Notes under the pieces: generated by a model
What the model was told of the DNA's origin: nothing
The model's database searches: none
Seen by the model: only the letters and a program-made list of their open reading frames with translations
Translations under genes and position numbers: made by a program
In this document: positions 1-11,602 of the stretch, piece after piece
How the letters are laid out: each line of letters opens with the position of its first letter
Position numbering within the stretch: position 1 is the stretch's first letter
Source of the DNA: Metellina segmentata
Taxonomy: Eukaryota; Arthropoda; Arachnida; Araneae; Tetragnathidae
Assembly (NCBI GenBank): GCA_947359465.1
Contig: OX375877.1
Coordinates: forward strand, 28,345,235-28,409,234
Reading direction: 5' to 3'
DNA: 64,000 nt

Positions 1-1740
1 TCGAATATTCTTTTCGACTTTATTTTTTTTTGTCTTAATTTTAAATTTTTCTGAGGCTCAATTCACTGACGTGTTTTCTATCATCAGCTAACATTGCCAA
101 AATAATATTTTCTGGATGGGAATAATAAGCATTTCTTATCTACAACAATTTTTATATCCTCAGGCTAAAATCTCGATTTATTTACAATATGGTAAGAATT
201 AGGAATTCCCTTACCGACATGATGACTGACTTTTAATTTTAAACCACACATATTAGTGTACCTTCACAGCATACTCTGTTAATATTTTCAAGTTATGGGT
301 TAGATCTTCTGTTGAAACATATAACCTTAAAATTATATTTGTCGTGGTCAATCATCTGGAATGATTCAATTTTCCTGGATTTTTTTGTGACAAGCTTAAT
401 GGAATATATTTATTTGATATACCTGTGCACATTTCGTAAATGTATCGTTGAACAGTGATAAGATCCTCTAGGACAATATCTGGCAAAGTTACTTATATCT
501 TTTCAAAGTTTGTCAAAGGCAATTTTTCACAAGATTCAAACATTTTTCCAATTTTTCCGTTGTATCCTTTTGGTCCTGTGGTTTTCCCTTCTAAATGTTG
601 CAACAAATGACGTAAAGGTAGCTGGGTAGCTCATTTGTATGTAATAAACAAATAAACCAATGCACAGGACATCCTAAAAAGAGCTCGATATGTCGAATGA
701 CTCCATTTTTCAAACATGTATTTACCACTGTACCATCACAACCAACCACTTGCATCTTAGAAAAATCTATATTTTTATCCAAAAAAGTTAAAATATTTGT
801 TTTAATATTTTGATAAGAGTCAGTTGTAGGAGTGACACGTCCCATATATTTTGATCCTGGTTCTTGTATTAGAACGATATGTTCTTCTGTTACCGTCTTT
901 CTAGAAATCCTTTCTCTTTCTTTAATCATTACTAAAGTTTAATCCTTTCGCTCATCAAAGTATATTCCATATTCTGATAAAGAGGTAGTTTCCTCATTTT
1001 TCCTTTTCAGGTAGCTGCGAGTCTTTGTCCTTTCTCTTCTAAGTTTACTACGATCAACTATGTTTGAAGAATCATCCTTTGAAATTTTCCCCATATCCTT
1101 CAAAGCAGCATTTATTAGAATTGCTGCTGATCTATCTGAAACGCCAGTTCTGTCACAAGCCTGAGCTACATTTGGAAGTTTAGTTCTCGTTTGTGAAGTT
1201 GAAGAAGAATTATTATCAATGACTGTGTTTATAGTGGCATTAGAATTCTGAAGCAAATTAAAACTTAAAGTAGATCCCGTAGTAGAGGGCGAGAGATTTT
1301 GGATTGTTTTCCTTTACAATCTTTGTGAGCTAAGCGTTTTGGCTCTCTGCTTCCCTTTCTTTGCGCTGCAACCTTTTTTTCAAGCATTCTGCTGGTTTTA
1401 ATGCCAACATTTCCAATGACCATTTTTCGAAATGTCCTTTGATCTGATAAAAAAGCTCTTTCAGCAATAGGTACTTTAATTTTGAAAGTACAACTGAGAA
1501 AGTTCTTACATTTACATATGCTAATATCAAATAGATTTTTTTTCTGCTGATTCCCTGAAGGACACAACCTTTCGAGAAATATAGTTTGCCAGTATTTTTT
1601 AATAGTTTCTTAATATTTCTATATGCTTTATGGTATTTTTTCAGCATATATATTATTTGTTGGTTTATTACAGTTGGAATCGAACTTTTCCCCCATAATA
1701 CTTTGAGCTCTGTAATTAAAATTGAACATTCATCAGCCAC
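1..1740 (-). pseudogene. Broken copy of a multicopy arthropod protein family
   Basis: Several minus-strand open frames run in order through this stretch (1740-1330, 1567-1265, 1256-939, 929-591) and are separated by frameshifts and stops. Similarity continues to the left in frames with stops: near 575-510 the translation contains GPKGYNGKIGKMFESCEKLP, and near 400-340 NPGKLNHSRWLTTTN. The block around 760-610 contains GCDGTVVNT and VHWFICLLHTNELP. From memory these motifs match a large uncharacterised gene or transposon-derived family that is multicopy in arthropods; I cannot name its function. The copy is non-functional as it stands (at least three frame breaks) and its 3' end leaves the window. 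No introns are obvious. A spliced gene with odd exons is the alternative, but I see no good splice sites at the frame breaks. Confidence 0.5.
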
Positions 1741-3400
1741 ATACTAGCATCTCTTTTACAATCTTTCTGTATGTAAAGATAATACTTCATAAATCTGCAT
1801 ATGTTGGAAGTGTGTTAGGCTTCATTATTTCAGCCATTCCAAACACGGGACATACATCTACTGATCGTGTCCTAGGCATTTCAACTAATTTCACAGAACC
1901 GTGTATCCTTAACAAACAAAACAAACCAAACCCAAACAAAACTGAACTTAAAAATTAAAATTTCTATATAAAAAATATCTAAAATAAGTAAAAATAAGCA
2001 GGGGGGGGGCCTCGATATGCAGCCATCTCCTCGTGCTAAGTTCTGGGTTGTTTTAATAATTAAAAAAAAAGCGAAGAGCTGCAAGGGGAAGCGCCCGTGT
2101 AAACGCGTGGTCGCAATGATGAGTCTATTGAGAGGAGTGGAGACGCGCGTGATGGCGCTCTAGAAAAAGGGGAAATTTTTTTTTCCGGGATAATGTTAAG
2201 TGTAAAACTTTTTTTTTACACGTAGGGAAGTTCATTTCATCCACCCATGGCTTTAAAAGAGATGTATTAAATTTTTTTAAATGCGTTATTATTATTTTTG
2301 TGAAAAAATTGGCAAAATTTCGAAATTTCAAAGTGATTTGGGCACCTGAAGATATTAATTTATTTAGCTCATATTTTGTACTGTTAATAAGCATGGTAGT
2401 CCCCAACTATTCCCACCATAGGCGTTTTCAATTTCCGAAATTCGTGTTTTTCGCTCCACCCTAGTGTACAGTGTTGTTTTGGCAAGATCAGATTTACCTG
2501 GGGATCCGCTGGATCATGGCAAGTGATCGGGGCATCCTGTTAGATGAGGAAAGGATAGACTCACCAAGAACCTGCTGTCTTCTCTCCAGAGTATGGATCT
2601 TGGCAATTACGTTGGCTAGCATCGCAATTGACGTTGGCGTCATTCTTGCCTCTCAGGAACATCCCAGTTCGGTCCTCGTCTTCTTTCAAGGCAACAGGAG
2701 GCAGTGGTCGCTTTGACGTATGCCCGATTCACGCACCATAGTCAATTTGCGTAAAGTAAGTAACCCAGTATAAGTCAGTTCAAGATAATATCATCATATT
2801 CCTATTCTTAACGGAACAGGAGTCTCAACTCATTCTTTACGTAACAAGAACACAAACGTCTTAACGGAACAGGAGCACGAACGTCTTGTTCGTGCATGTG
2901 AGAACGATGAGTGAAAACAATTAATTCTTAAAAATTAACCCATCAAGATCATAACACAACACTTAATAATTTGAGTAATAAAGTGTAGAAGTATTGGAAC
3001 GCTAGATGGTTAATGACGTAAAGTCAAGTGCCTAGTATTCGTTTCTTAACACCCCTTTCTCAAGGTACAAATTGACACACTATACTTTCGATTATAAAGT
3101 TTTAAATAATGTAAAATATATAAGTATTCAAATGGTATATGAAATTAAAGCACAATCTATTTTTCCAAACACCTTACTTCTAAGGGTTATATTTCAGTAT
3201 ATAAGACGGTACAAGCTAAAGCTGTTCTTTGCTCTCCTTATTCTGTTTCCAAAACCATTCTATTTATAAAATTTAATAAGAAGCTATTTTATCAAAAGTA
3301 CCTGATAAATGATTAACAAACAAGAAAAATTAATGTTTAAATTCGTGTCTTAATACTTGGAAATTCATCTATAATTCTGTTGATGTTAAGTTCGGTAATA
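1741..3400. other. Intergenic, no gene recognised
   Basis: AT-rich sequence with a G9 run near 2001-2009. A small perfect hairpin lies at about 2206-2227 (GTGTAAAA / TTTTACAC) and another at 2875-2895 (GCACGAAC / GTTCGTGC). The phrase AACGGAACAGGAG is repeated near 2810 and 2860. The open frame at 2471-2716 is ATG-initiated but resembles nothing I know. No splice sites or domains are supported. Confidence 0.5.
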
Positions 3401-3461
3401 TGAATGAGCCATTTGAGAAATTGTGAATCATACATGCACTGTATAACAAAAAATTCGACGC

Positions 3462-4205
3462 ACCAAGGAGTTGTCCAGCAGTTGTGCCGGGCTAGATCAA
3501 CTAGGAACGGCGCTAACTGGGAACATAAAGTCTTTAGTGATAAATCCCGTTTTCAACTGTGTCCTGACGTCAACCGCAAAAGTGTCTTCAGACGTCCTGG
3601 GCAGCGTGGGGATCATGGCATAACTATCGCACTCCACACATGCCCACAATAGGGCGTTATGGTCTGGGGTGCCATCTTCTTTGATAGCCGGACTCCTTCG
3701 GCAGTCATTTTGGGCACACTTACAGCACAACGAAACGTAGACGACATTCTACGACCTGTTGTGTTACCGTTACTTTTGCGACACCCTGGTCTTACTTTTC
3801 AATTACATAATGCCCGGTTGCACGTGTTGCTATGAATTGTCTTCAAACTTTCCCAACACTTTCTTGACCAGCTAGGTCCAATTGTATCTCTCCCATAAAG
3901 CTCATTTGGGACGTTATGGGAAGGCGATTGCAACCATCCCGGAATGTTAACCATTTAGCCCGACAGTTGGAGACAATTTGGCAAGAAATTCCACAGGACA
4001 CCATCCGAGAACTTTTTCTGTCCATGCCACGCCGGATGACACATCCACACCAGTGGTGGACCAAAGCCTTTGACTCCCTCCCTTTAAACGGTCAAACTCT
4101 GAAATAAATCATTCAATTATTATGAAATTTCAATCGTTTGTTTTTCTATGTATGTTCTTCACATCTCCCAATTTTTATCGCAATCGGACAACTCCTTCTT
4201 TGTGT
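3462..4205 (+). pseudogene. Tc1-like transposase remnant with inverted-repeat traces
   Basis: Translations in shifted frames match the C-terminal two thirds of a Tc1-family (DD34E) transposase: FSDKSRFQLCPD (first catalytic Asp kept), GVMVWGAIFFDSRTP, GTLTAQRNVDDIL, then a frame change to LARQLETIWQEIPQDTIREL near 3955-4010. An in-frame TAG precedes GVMVW. The second catalytic Asp is lost: the usual DNARPH block reads HNARLH. GGAGTTGTCC near 3468 is the inverse of GGACAACTCC near 4188, a trace of the terminal repeats. The left repeat sits directly against the middle of the transposase, so the N-terminal DNA-binding part is deleted. Dead element. Confidence 0.8.
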
Positions 4206-4549
4206 ATCGATTGTATTTGTTATAGTGTATATTTGAAAATAAATAAAACCATTACACACTGAACTCAAATCGCCAAGTATGCTTCAAAGGATAAGAATAA
4301 AGCGATTTAACTTTTAACCATGTGTTTTAAGAAAGTGCTCTGCTTCTAAGTCCTTAAATTTTGATACACTTTGCCTTCATACTTTGATGTTGAGTTCCCT
4401 TCTTTCAGGGTAATCATTCAAAAATCTAGTTACCACTGTCATTCCATTCAATAATTTGACAATCTTTATGTAATCTGTTTATATTAATAGAGAAGTTGAA
4501 ACATTTTTTATGACTGCTTTTTATCTTTTTTTCTGGGCCGTACCTGCAG
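4206..4549. other. Intergenic or putative intron, no gene
   Basis: AT-rich, without recognisable coding or repeat content. Its right edge is a pyrimidine-rich tract (4507-4533) that leads into the AG at 4548-4549 used by the candidate exon that follows. Confidence 0.4.
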
Positions 4550-4643
4550 GCCAGGAAACGTGAGATTCTAGCCGAATACGCCTTGCCTGTAGCAGTTATT
4601 TCGATGAGCTTCCTAGGATCATTTGTATTCAGGGACGTGGCAA
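4550..4643 (+). CDS. Candidate exon of an SLC4A11-like membrane transporter
   Basis: A pyrimidine-rich tract ending in AG at 4549 precedes a frame reading ARKREILAEYALPVAVISMS and then FLGSFVFRDVA. A CAA|GTACGT donor follows at 4644. The pattern R-E-I-L-x-x-x-A-L-P-V-A-V followed by S-F and F-R-[DE]-[VI] resembles, from memory, the membrane-domain segment of SLC4A11 (bicarbonate-transporter superfamily; borate or proton/hydroxide transport at the plasma membrane). The exon is 94 nt and would leave phase 1. No other exon of this gene was found, so it may be an isolated or duplicated fragment. A minus-strand open frame over the same bases (4426-4701) is judged a shadow. Confidence 0.4.
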
Positions 4644-4939
4644 GTACGTGTCTTGTAACTGCTGAAAAGATTAAACTTTCGACGCTTCCAATGGCCTTCA
4701 ATCAAATTTGATTTGATGGTATAACTATTAATTACACTTGTCGCAATGCGAAAATAAATCATAAGAGAATACCACACTATTTTTTTTTCTTGTTACTACC
4801 AATACCTATAACTTACCATTCGTAATGTTCAGTTATTTCATTAGACATTTGATTTTCACGAGAGCCAGTAGTGCTTAATGTTAAATGCGTTCCTCAGTTG
4901 AAAAGTAATTGCCTTCGGAACAGGACAAACCTCTTATCT

Positions 4940-5070
4940 TTTGGAATCTTTAGCTCAGTTTATCTCGACGAGGTATCTCATCATTAGCAAAACTGACCAG
5001 TCTTAATGGACGAGATAGTCTCGTCATTGGAAGCAAATTAATCCGATCTTGGGCTCGTCATCGTAAAAAA
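4940..5070. repeat. Copy of the GACGAG/CTCGTC palindromic dispersed repeat
   Basis: Contains CTCGACGAGGTATCTCATC, then GCAAAACTGACCAGTCTTAA and GGACGAGATAGTCTCGTC. The same phrases occur at 45540-46386 and around 26233-26330. It is a short, diverged copy of the palindrome-bearing repeat found in P4HA intron 1. Confidence 0.7.
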
Positions 5071-5104
5071 AAAAGTAGTTAATCAAATGTTTGGGGTTGA
5101 GATA

Positions 5105-5490
5105 CACTACCCTACAATAATGGACCGGACGCCAGCGGATTTGCACAAAATCCGACTACTTGGTTGGAGGTGTTTTTCGTGGTACGGCCTGGGACCTTTG
5201 CATGTTATTCGTGGTAAATTTAACGCCGACGTCTACAGGAAAATTTTGGACAATCAGGTTCTTCCTACGCTTTGGCAATGTTATGGAATGGACGATTGTT
5301 GCTTCCAGGACGACAACCTCCATGTCATGTTGCAGCCTCTGTCAAGCAGTGGTATCGAGTTGGACAAGATATGTCCTTGAAACACTTGGAGAGTTAATGG
5401 CTGAAAAAAAAGCGGTTTATTGGGCAACAAAATATTCCAAAGTGATATTCTCCTTAAGAACAAGAAACAATTTTCTTTTTGTTTTCCGTA
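5105..5490 (+). mobile_element. Deleted Tc1 element (first unit of the array)
   Basis: TA at 5103-5104 precedes CACTACCCTACAATAATGG, the same terminal repeat as the element at 28798. It is followed directly by transposase sequence starting just before the second catalytic block: WYGLGPLHVIRGKFNADVY, ILDNQVLPTLW and a degraded FQDDN. The N-terminal and first-Asp parts are missing. This is the founder-like end unit of the array and is less altered than the internal units, which read MACDFCRLF-type nonsense after a stop. Confidence 0.8.
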
Positions 5491-5494
5491 GAGC

Positions 5495-5715
5495 CACTTA
5501 ACTGGTATAATGGTTTTATCCCGTTCGTCTGCCACCTACTATATCCCGGATTCGAATCTCGGTTTGTGAGTGCATGGTTGTTGGAGATTGTCTCTTTTAG
5601 GGGAATCTGCTGCTCATCCACAAGGTGCTACTTGAGAAATAATCGTCAGATACTCCTTGTAGGGACGAAAACTGAAATGGTCGGCGGTCGGTCAATAGAA
5701 AAAAGGTTTCCGATA
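5495..5715 (+). repeat. tRNA-derived SINE segment within the array (repeated every 614 bp)
   Basis: CTTAACTGGTATAATGG resembles an RNA polymerase III A box (TGGTATAATGG), and GGATTCGAATCTC lies about 40 bp further on as a B box. Text such as CGTCTGCCACCTACTATATC between them looks tRNA-like. The same block recurs near 6109, 6723, 7337 and 7951. It is not a functional tRNA: the acceptor stem does not close and a SINE body follows. Confidence 0.6.
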
Positions 5716-8180
5716 AGGAATATACTCTACCCTACAATAATGGACCGGACGCCAGCGGATTTGCATAAAATCCGACTACTTGTTTGGGGTGTCTTTCGGG
5801 GTATGGCCTGAGACTTTTGCAGGTTGTTCCTCGTCAATTGAACGCTGACGCCGAACATTTTGGACTATCAGGTTCTTCCTACGCTTTGGCAATGTTATGG
5901 AATGGACGATTGTTGCTTCCAGGACGACAACCTCCATGTCATGTTGCAGCCTCTGTCAAGCAGTGGTATCCAGTTGGACAAGATATGTCCTTGAAACACT
6001 TGGAGAGTTAATGGCTTAAAAAAAAGCGGTTTATTGGGCAACAAAATATTCCAAAGTGATATTCTCCTTAAGAACAAGAAACAATTTTCTTTTTGTTTTC
6101 CGTAGAGCCACTTAACTGGTATAATGGTTTTATCCCGTTCGTCTGCCACCTACTATATCCCGGATTCGAATCTCGGTTTGTGAGTGCATGGTTGTTGGAG
6201 ATTGTCTCTTTTAGGGGAATCTGCTGCTCATCCACAAGGTGCAACTTGAGAAATAATCGTCAGATACTCCTTGTAGGGACGAAAACTGAAATGGTCGGCG
6301 GTCGGTCAATAGAAAAAAGGTTTCCGATAAGGAATATACTCTACCCTACAATAATGAACCGGACGCCAGCGGATTTGCATAAAATCCGACTACTTGTTTG
6401 GGGTGTCTTTCGGGGTATGGCCTGAGACTTTTGCAGGTTGTTCCTCGTCAATTGAACGCTGCCGCCGAACATTTTGGACTATCAGGTTCTTCCTACGCTT
6501 TGGCAATGTTATGGAATGGACGATTGTTGCTTCCAGGACGACAACCTCCATGTCATGTTGCAGCCTCTGTCAAGCAGTGGTATCGAGTTGGACAAGATAT
6601 GTCCTTGAAACACTTGGAGAGTTAATGGCTGAAAAAAAAGCGGTTTATTGGGCAACAAAATATTCCAAAGTGATATTCTCCTTAAGAACAAGAAACAATT
6701 TTCTTTTTGTTTTCCGTAGAGCCACTTAACTGGTATAATGGTTTTATCCCGTTCGTCTGCCACCTACTATATCCCGGATTCGAATCTCGGTTTGTGAGTG
6801 CATGGTTGTTGGAGATTGTCTCTTTTAGGGGAATCTGCTGCTCATCCACAAGGTGCTACTTGAGAAATAATCGTCAGATACTCCTTGTAGGGACGAAAAC
6901 TGAAATGGTCGGCGGTCGGTCAATAGAAAAAAGGTTTCCGATAAGGAATATACTCTACCCTACAATAATGGACCGGACGCCAGCGGATTTGCATAAAATC
7001 CGACTACTTGTTTGGGGTGTCTTTCGGGGTATGGCCTGAGACTTTTGCAGGTTGTTCCTCGTCAATTGAACGCTGACGCCGAACATTTTGGACTATCAGG
7101 TTCTTCCTACGCTTTGGCAATGTTATGGAATGGACGATTGTTGCTTCCAGGACGACAACCTCCATGTCATGTTGCAGCCTCTGTCAAGCAGTGGTATCCA
7201 GTTGGACAAGATATGTCCTTGAAACACTTGGAGAGTTAATGGCTTAAAAAAAAGCGGTTTATTGGGCAACAAAATATTCCAAAGTGATATTCTCCTTAAG
7301 AACAAGAAACAATTTTCTTTTTGTTTTCCGTAGAGCCACTTAACTGGTATAATGGTTTTATCCCGTTCGTCTGCCACCTACTATATCCCGGATTCGAATC
7401 TCGGTTTGTGAGTGCATGGTTGTTGGAGATTGTCTCTTTTAGGGGAATCTGCTGCTCATCCACAAGGTGCAACTTGAGAAATAATCGTCAGATACTCCTT
7501 GTAGGGACGAAAACTGAAATGGTCGGCGGTCGGTCAATAGAAAAAAGGTTTCCGATAAGGAATATACTCTACCCTACAATAATGAACCGGACGCCAGCGG
7601 ATTTGCATAAAATCCGACTACTTGTTTGGGGTGTCTTTCGGGGTATGGCCTGAGACTTTTGCAGGTTGTTCCTCGTCAATTGAACGCTGCCGCCGAACAT
7701 TTTGGACTATCAGGTTCTTCCTACGCTTTGGCAATGTTATGGAATGGACGATTGTTGCTTCCAGGACGACAACCTCCATGTCATGTTGCAGCCTCTGTCA
7801 AGCAGTGGTATCGAGTTGGACAAGATATGTCCTTGAAACACTTGGAGAGTTAATGGCTGAAAAAAAAGCGGTTTATTGGGCAACAAAATATTCCAAAGTG
7901 ATATTCTCCTTAAGAACAAGAAACAATTTTCTTTTTGTTTTCCGTAGAGCCACTTAACTGGTATAATGGTTTTATCCCGTTCGTCTGCCACCTACTATAT
8001 CTCGGATTCGAATCTCGGTTTGTGAGTGCATGGTTGTTGGAGATTGTCTCTTTTAGGGGAATCTGCTGCTCATCCACAAGGTGCTACTTGAGAAATAATC
8101 GTCAGATACTCCTTGTAGGGACGAAAACTGAAATGGTCGGCGGTCGGTCAATAGAAAAAAGGTTTCCGATAAGGAATATA

Positions 8181-8640
8181 CTCTACCCTACAATAATGGA
8201 CCGGACGCCAGCGGATTTTCATAAAATCCGACTACTTGTTTGGGGTGTCTTTCGGGGTATGCCCTGAGACTTTTGCAGGTTGTTCCTCGTCAATTGAACG
8301 CCGACGCCGAACATTTTGGACTATCAGGTTCTTCCAACGCTCTGGCAATTTTATGGAATGGGCGAATGTTACTTTCAATACGAAAAAGCTCCATGTCTTG
8401 TTGCAGCCTCTGTCAAGCAGTGGTATCAAGATATGGATGTAAAACGTCTTCCCTGGCCTGCTCAGAGTCCCGACCTAAATCCCATAGAACATTTGTGAGA
8501 CGAGTTTGAGCGTACGGACCCAGGAACCACGTCCGAAATCTACATCTGAGCTGGCGACATTCTTGCAACAGGAATGGACACAAATACACATAGCTGTGTA
8601 TCAAAACCTTCCAGTTTGATTTCCCAACGCAGGAGGCTGA
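8181..8640 (+). pseudogene. Tc1-like transposase remnant, most complete unit at array end
   Basis: The last unit departs from the array at about 8330 and continues further into the transposase: QVLPTLWQFYGMGECYFQYE, then VAASVKQWYQDMDVKRLPWP, AQSPDLNPIEHL and a TGA, followed by remains of the C-terminus to about 8640. The SPDLNPIEHL block holds the third catalytic residue (Glu) of the DD34E triad. The usual D-N pair of the second block is lost here (QYEKAP). No right terminal repeat is found. Confidence 0.8.
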
Positions 8641-9420
8641 GATACAGATAAATAGTTAGGCTGAGGGATATTTGGAACACCTACCCTATAGACGGGACTT
8701 AAGGAGGTAGGACTCGTTTGGGGCTGATCGGGTGCGAAACCGACCGGTACAACTTATATATTCGAAATGGTAAATATGCTTGTTTCGTTAAGAATTACTG
8801 AGCTTATGAGTGCTACTCGTATTTAAATGCTACCAGCTACTGTCGTTGTAAAGGGAGCAATTAATGGAATCTGAAACTTAATTCTGATTCTTTTGGTGCT
8901 CGAAACTTACTGGAAAAGGAGCAAGATTTCTATACAGCGTATAGTGGCTATAATAATCCAATCAATACCCGTCACGCTATATCGCAGATGATACATATAG
9001 CCATGGCGTGACATTTTTGGTTGACAAGTCACGTCACGATTGGTGCCTCGAATTATTTTGCCTACATTTTCAACGCACCTAGTTAAATGTTTGTATATAC
9101 ATCCACTCTCATCTCTATACACGAGAGAGGAAGAAATTATAAGTTGTATGTATGATGCATCCAGTTGCACAAACAACTTCAAGGGCTTCCCTTTAGTGTG
9201 CGTCCAAATGCAAGGAGATGCGCACACGGGGTTTAAATATCATTATCCATTCCGGATCACGCACGTCATTTGTGAATAATTCTATTGACAGTCATTTGGA
9301 GGTAAGCAAAAGAACGTGTTTTTTCAGGTTAAACTTAGGATTTTATTAATTAAGTGTTGAGTGTGCTTGTAATAATTGACTGAAAATTATCTGCAAACAG
9401 ATAACTTCAACTTTTACTAG
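8641..9420. other. Intergenic, no gene recognised
   Basis: Unique-looking sequence. Two overlapping open frames (9040-9279 + and 8907-9227 -) show no recognisable domain and no convincing splice sites. Confidence 0.4.
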
Positions 9421-9439
9421 GCCATTACGTTGCTGAAGA

Positions 9440-10410
9440 ATCTCCATATATGATGAGGAAATGTTTTGGAGTAAATTTAATCTTTTCTGCCAAAATGATA
9501 GTCCATAATGTATTCCCGAAACGAATCTTTAAGAGACACAATAATAGAAAGAGGAAAACTAAAATTTCAAGAGAACTAATCATATAAAAGGAAGAGGGAG
9601 TAAAACTTAACTTTAAAGGACACCAAAGGAGAGGATAATCGAAAGACGAAAACTCAACTTTCAAGTGAACTAATAAAAAGAATTGGAAGAGGAAGAAAAA
9701 CTTTAATTTAAATGACACCTAATGAGAGAATAATAGAAAGAGGAAAACTGAACTTTAGAAAGAACTAAGAAAAGAAGACAGAGAAAGAGTGGAAACAAAA
9801 CTTTAACAAAAATAAGAAGAGAAGAAAGTAAAGATTTTGAAACTAAACTTCAACAAAAATAAGGAGAAAAGAAAATAAAGAGAGAAACTAAACTTTTAAA
9901 AGAACTGAGAAAAGAGAGGAGAATTCAAAAAAGACTAAGAAATGGATTATAGAAAGAGGAAACTTAAAGTTTAAAAATAACTAAAAGAATAGGAAGCGAT
10001 AGAGGGAATGAGAGGTAGTAATTGTAAAGTTTGATACAAACTTAAAGAAAAGATAGAAAGAAGAAAATTCAACGTTTAAAAAACTAAAAAGAAGTGAGAA
10101 AGATAGACTTTTTAAAGAATACTGAGACGGTAATAAAAGAAAGTTAATCTTTTAAAAGAACTAACAAAAGATGAGGAAATATTAAACTTTAAGGTATCTA
10201 AGGAAGGAAGAAAAAAAAGAGGAAAAACTATATATTTAAAAGTGCTATGAAAGGAAGAGAAAAAGAGAAAGACTATGAACATTACTAAGATAATAGGAAG
10301 AGAGAAGCTAATCTTTTAATAGAACTATGAAAATAATAGTAATAGACAGGATTTAAAGAACACTAAAAAAGGAAGGGAAGAACAAAAATAATTAAATTTT
10401 AAAAAAATCA
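9440..10410. repeat. Purine-rich degenerate tandem repeat
   Basis: About 950 bp in which the + strand is overwhelmingly A and G. The phrase AACTTTAAAAGAACTAAG and variants (for example ACTAAACTTCAACAAAAATAAG) recur roughly every 45-60 bp, separated by AGAGGAAGA-type blocks. It looks like an old minisatellite with strong strand asymmetry. The Phe/Leu-rich open frame on the minus strand (9718-9425) is a composition artefact. Confidence 0.7.
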
Positions 10411-10990
10411 GTATGGTAGTGTAAATTTAGCTTTTACAGAGAGGAATCAATAAAACGAATTTCGTCTTATCAAACCTTTAAAAATTTTTCTGCTTCGTCA
10501 AACCTATCCTAAAAAAAACCTGGTCAAATATGTATCGAATTTTTGGCTATCGGAGTAGATGCCTTTAGATTAAAGCGTCTATACAATTCATCCTTCTACC
10601 CTTCTTGTTTGAATTCAACCTCTGAATTAGTCCCAGTTTTCGTAATTGAACAGTAAAATTTGTGAGAGAGTAAGTAAGAGTATTACTGTTGCATATATAG
10701 AACTTCTAAAAGGTATAAATCCTTAAGTAATACAAATGTTACGAATTCTTATAAAACAAATCGCCAATCGTAAACTCGTTTTATTGTATCAAGCTATTTA
10801 TACTCCAGATAATACAGTAACTGATTTGGTTTGCCATTGCTACGGGCATTTTTTGCCTCACGAAGTCTAAATATATTGTGACTGAAGTCTAAAATATCAG
10901 TGACTGAAGTGGAAGTATATGAGGATTTCTCAGATTCATATTTGATTTGAAATTATGATTATGGTTTCTAATGTACTTTCAAAAATGAGC
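10411..10990. other. Intergenic, no gene recognised
   Basis: AT-rich sequence with a short local duplication near 10870-10910 (GTGACTGAAGT twice). Nothing codes. Confidence 0.4.
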
Positions 10991-11401
10991 TTGTTTCCCA
11001 TCTAGGAATCGCAATCCGATCCACCGGATCCGGTAATCCGGCATCATTTGGCTACCTACCGAATCTAGCAACATCTATTGAATCCGGTCCGGATCCGATA
11101 AACCTGAATTTTTTTAGATTAAATAATCGATTATTCAAACCCAACTTTAAAGTCGCAAAATTGTTTATTAAACAATCGATTGTGAATTAATCTATTTTAT
11201 ATTTTTCTATCATCAGTTTGTAGAATTCTAGCAAAAAATAAGAAATTACATTATCAATAGTAATTTTTTTATAAAGAGGAATTATAAAAGCAAATTCTGC
11301 AAGGAAAGGAAGACTAATGCAAACTTTAGAAAAGAAACAGATTTTGACAAAATACTGAAGAAAGAAAAGACTTCAAATGAAATGGAGTCAAAGGAAAATA
11401 T

Positions 11402-11602
11402 TTGTCTCTTATATATGACTATTTAATGACGGTTATACCAATTAGTGTCGAAGCTGGGAGGGCCTTCTTCTCGGCCGCTGGTTATACTATTTGCAATTCA
11501 TTGAGAAGTAGGTTGGGGACGACACAATTAATACAATTTGTTTCCTTAGATCGTTCAATCAATCTCAAAAGTGATTTTCATTGCTATATAACTTCAATTT
11601 AA
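11402..11602 (+). pseudogene. hAT transposase C-terminal dimerisation fragment
   Basis: The frame reads TVIPISVEAGRAFFSAAGY, then SLRSRLGTTQLIQFVSL and a stop at the normal C-terminal position. This corresponds to the hATC dimerisation region (pattern IP-x-S-x-E-x-x-R-x-FS-x-AG ... RSRL). The expected E-R-x-F is G-R-A-F here. Only the last ~50 residues survive and the upstream sequence is not open. Confidence 0.7.

Larger units (their letters stand above)
5105..8440 (+). repeat. Tandem array of a 614-bp Tc1/tRNA-SINE chimeric unit
   Basis: The terminal-repeat start (C[AT]CTACCCTACAATAATG) recurs at 5105, 5725, 6339, 6953, 7567 and 8181, so the period is 620 once and then 614. Each unit joins about 390 bp of a deleted Tc1 element to about 220 bp with a tRNA-like head. 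Units alternate in diagnostic sites: GGACCGG versus GAACCGG after the terminal repeat, GTGCTAC versus GTGCAAC, GCTGACGCC versus GCTGCCGCC, and TATCCAG versus TATCGAG. The two 1228-bp dimers 5479-6706 and 6707-7934 look essentially identical, which is a higher-order repeat. The 110-, 84- and 75-residue open frames that recur through the array are by-products of the repeat, not genes. Confidence 0.93.

Noticed and set aside
2471..2716. 81-residue ATG-initiated frame with a hydrophobic centre
   Set aside because: No splice or promoter context and no resemblance to a known family; not enough to call a gene.
4426..4701. 91-residue minus-strand frame
   Set aside because: It is antisense to the better supported SLC4-like exon and has no family resemblance.
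5281..7991. Repeated 84-, 110-, 75- and 111-residue frames that recur every 614 bp
   Set aside because: They are created by tandem repetition of one unit; the true homology (Tc1 transposase) is in another frame and broken by stops.
9425..9718. 97-residue Phe/Leu-rich membrane-like protein on the minus strand
   Set aside because: Composition artefact of the purine-rich repeat on the + strand.
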